A stretch of DNA of 7,536 nucleotides from Bacteroidales bacterium. Its GTDB lineage: Bacteria; Bacteroidota; Bacteroidia; Bacteroidales; UBA932. Shown here one piece after another: positions 6,197 through 7,536 of this stretch; the first letter of the stretch is position 1, and each line of letters starts with the position of its first letter. The stretch spans positions 1 through 7,536 of the forward strand of contig JAAZCF010000111.1 in assembly GCA_012513425.1 (NCBI GenBank). The letters are read 5' to 3'. The translations under genes and the position numbers were made by a program. The notes below the pieces were generated by a model that saw only the letters and a program-made list of their open reading frames with translations, was not told the origin of the DNA and did no database searches.

Positions 6197-7536
6197 ATGG
6201 AAGATAAAGACTTATTACAATTGCAAGCTTTGGGCATAACTGAAGCTAAGTTTAAATCTCAAATTGAATCATTCAAAACAGGATTTCCACATTTGGAAGT
6301 GATTAGCGCAGCAACTCCGCAGAAAGGCATTGTTGTGCTCAATGAGTCGCAGCAAGCAAAAGCAATGGTTGTGGCTGAGGCTTCAGATGCAAAAGTTTCA
6401 AAGTTTGTGCCCGCCAGTGGGGCGGCTTCCCGCATGTTTAAAGATTTGTTCAATGGTTTGGCTCAGACAGAGAAAGGAGAGGCCCTATCAGAGGATAGTC
6501 CTGCAAAAAAGTTTTGCTCTCACATTGCAGATTTTGCCTTTGCAGGGGCCGCTGATTTAGCTGGAAAAAGCGACAGAGAAGTGCTTTCTACAACTCTGAA
6601 TGATGCTGGTCTGGGCTATGGCAACAAGTCCAAAGGGCAGATACTTTTTCATAACTATTCAGATGGACCTCGTACTGCCTTTGAAGAGCATCTGGTGGAG
6701 GGTGCTGAGTATGCCCGCTCTGCCGATGGCAAAGTAAATATCATTTTTTCTGTGTCGAAGGAGCATATAGAAGCTTATCAGGCTCTATTTGATGCAGTGA
6801 AAGCAAAATACGAAACAGCTTTCGGGGTGAAATATAATGTCAGCTTCACTCTGCAATTACCTTCCACAGACACTATTGCTGTGGATGAGACCAACGAACC
6901 TTTTCGCAAAGACGATGGCAACTTATTGTTTCGCCCTGGTGGCCATGGAGCCTTGATAGAGAATGTAAATCAAATTGTAAGTGATGTCATCATCATTAAA
7001 AATATTGACAATGTAGTGCATCAATCCCGCATTGAGGACACCGTTCGTTGGAAAAAACTGCTTGTGGGGCGGTTGCTTCAACTTTCTGAGCGAAGCTATA
7101 ATTATCTTCACCGAATAGAGGAAGGCGATCGCGAGAGTGAATTTATCTGGGAAATGATAGATTTCTTGGACAAAGAATTCTGCGTGACTTTACCTCCAGA
7201 GGCTTTCAGTCTTTCAAAACAGAAGATGTTGGAGGCTATCCACGCCAAACTCAACAGACCGATGAGGGTATGTGGTATGGTGAGAAATGAGGGCGAGCCT
7301 GGTGGTGGACCATTTATCGTGAAGGACGCAGATGGCGCAAGTTCATTACAGATTCTTGAAAGTGTGCAATTGGACAATTCAGACCCTTCAATTGCCGGTC
7401 TTTTTGCTGCAGGTACCCATTTCAACCCTGTGGACTTGGTTTGCAACCCGATAAATTACAAAGGCAAAAAGTTTGACTTGTTGCGCTATGTGGATCTCAA
7501 AGCTGGCTTCATTTCTTCAAAGAGTTATGAAGGGCG
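6197..7536 (+). CDS. DUF4301-family protein, putative sugar nucleotidyltransferase-like (3' end beyond window)
   Basis: An uninterrupted frame of 446 codons runs from the ATG at 6197 to the window edge with no stop, so the C-terminus is missing. The sequence resembles the DUF4301 family of Bacteroidota, about 500 aa and without an established function that I know of. I see no signal peptide or membrane segment, so it should be cytoplasmic. Three motifs recall UDP-sugar pyrophosphorylases: a Gly-rich loop VPASGAASRMF (71-81), RPGGHGALIENVN (246-258) like the PGGHG/PDGNG uridine-binding loop, and IIIKNIDNV (265-273), like the NIDN segment with its metal-binding Asp (here D271). Further conserved-looking stretches are RNEGEPGGGPF (363-373) and AAGTHFNPVDLV (404-415). 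I infer a nucleotidyltransferase-like fold; the substrate is unknown. It is divergent from lysA across 51 bp. The start has no clear Shine-Dalgarno sequence, which is usual for this phylum. Confidence 0.85.
   Translation, partial: MEDKDLLQLQALGITEAKFKSQIESFKTGFPHLEVISAATPQKGIVVLNESQQAKAMVVAEASDAKVSKFVPASGAASRMFKDLFNGLAQTEKGEALSEDSPAKKFCSHIADFAFAGAADLAGKSDREVLSTTLNDAGLGYGNKSKGQILFHNYSDGPRTAFEEHLVEGAEYARSADGKVNIIFSVSKEHIEAYQALFDAVKAKYETAFGVKYNVSFTLQLPSTDTIAVDETNEPFRKDDGNLLFRPGGHGALIENVNQIVSDVIIIKNIDNVVHQSRIEDTVRWKKLLVGRLLQLSERSYNYLHRIEEGDRESEFIWEMIDFLDKEFCVTLPPEAFSLSKQKMLEAIHAKLNRPMRVCGMVRNEGEPGGGPFIVKDADGASSLQILESVQLDNSDPSIAGLFAAGTHFNPVDLVCNPINYKGKKFDLLRYVDLKAGFISSKSYEG

Noticed and set aside
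7108..7446. 112-codon open frame on the - strand
   Set aside because: Antisense to the continuous DUF4301-type frame, with no recognisable motif.
1..7536. CRISPR array, tRNA, rRNA, insertion sequence or riboswitch
   Set aside because: No spaced direct repeats, cloverleaf-like stretch, transposase frame or terminal inverted repeats were seen, and the only sizeable non-coding stretch is 51 bp, too short for a riboswitch.

Overview
This window looks like chromosomal DNA of a Bacteroidota species, most likely order Bacteroidales. The evidence is a DUF4301-type protein, a LysA ending in the YSDE-type tail I associate with Bacteroides relatives, a lipoprotein-type aldose epimerase, AT-rich starts mostly without Shine-Dalgarno sequences, and a TAnnTTTG-like promoter box. 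No tRNA, rRNA, insertion sequence, phage gene or CRISPR array was seen, and every stretch over 300 bases holds a gene.

Left part (1-1321, + strand): the last 58 codons of a Fis-type response regulator (NtrC-like) overlap by 11 nt the start of its histidine kinase. Together they form a two-component pair that probably acts with sigma-54. The kinase has one membrane segment, a short PAS-like region and complete H, N, F and G motifs.

Middle (1318-6145, - strand): five genes read leftward with gaps of only 1-15 nt, so they are probably one operon. In transcription order they are lysA (lysine synthesis), ffh (SRP GTPase), folD (one-carbon folate metabolism), a broken galM-like aldose epimerase lipoprotein, and an MltD-like lytic transglycosylase. 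The last gene runs head-on into the kinase gene, and their stop codons overlap by 4 bp. The galM copy has lost about half its length, including the region that carries the catalytic histidines, and has an in-frame TGA at the junction.

Right part (6197-7536, + strand): a divergent gene, open to the window edge, encodes a DUF4301-family protein. It carries three motifs resembling the active site of UDP-sugar pyrophosphorylase-type nucleotidyltransferases. A 51-bp divergent intergenic region holds back-to-back candidate promoters and a perfect 6-bp inverted repeat that overlaps elements of both.

Most of the window is ordinary core genome. The items most worth a second look are the deleted galM inside an otherwise intact operon, the nucleotidyltransferase-like signature in the DUF4301 protein, and the compact divergent promoter with its dyad. 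I saw no convincing sign of an undescribed multi-gene system.
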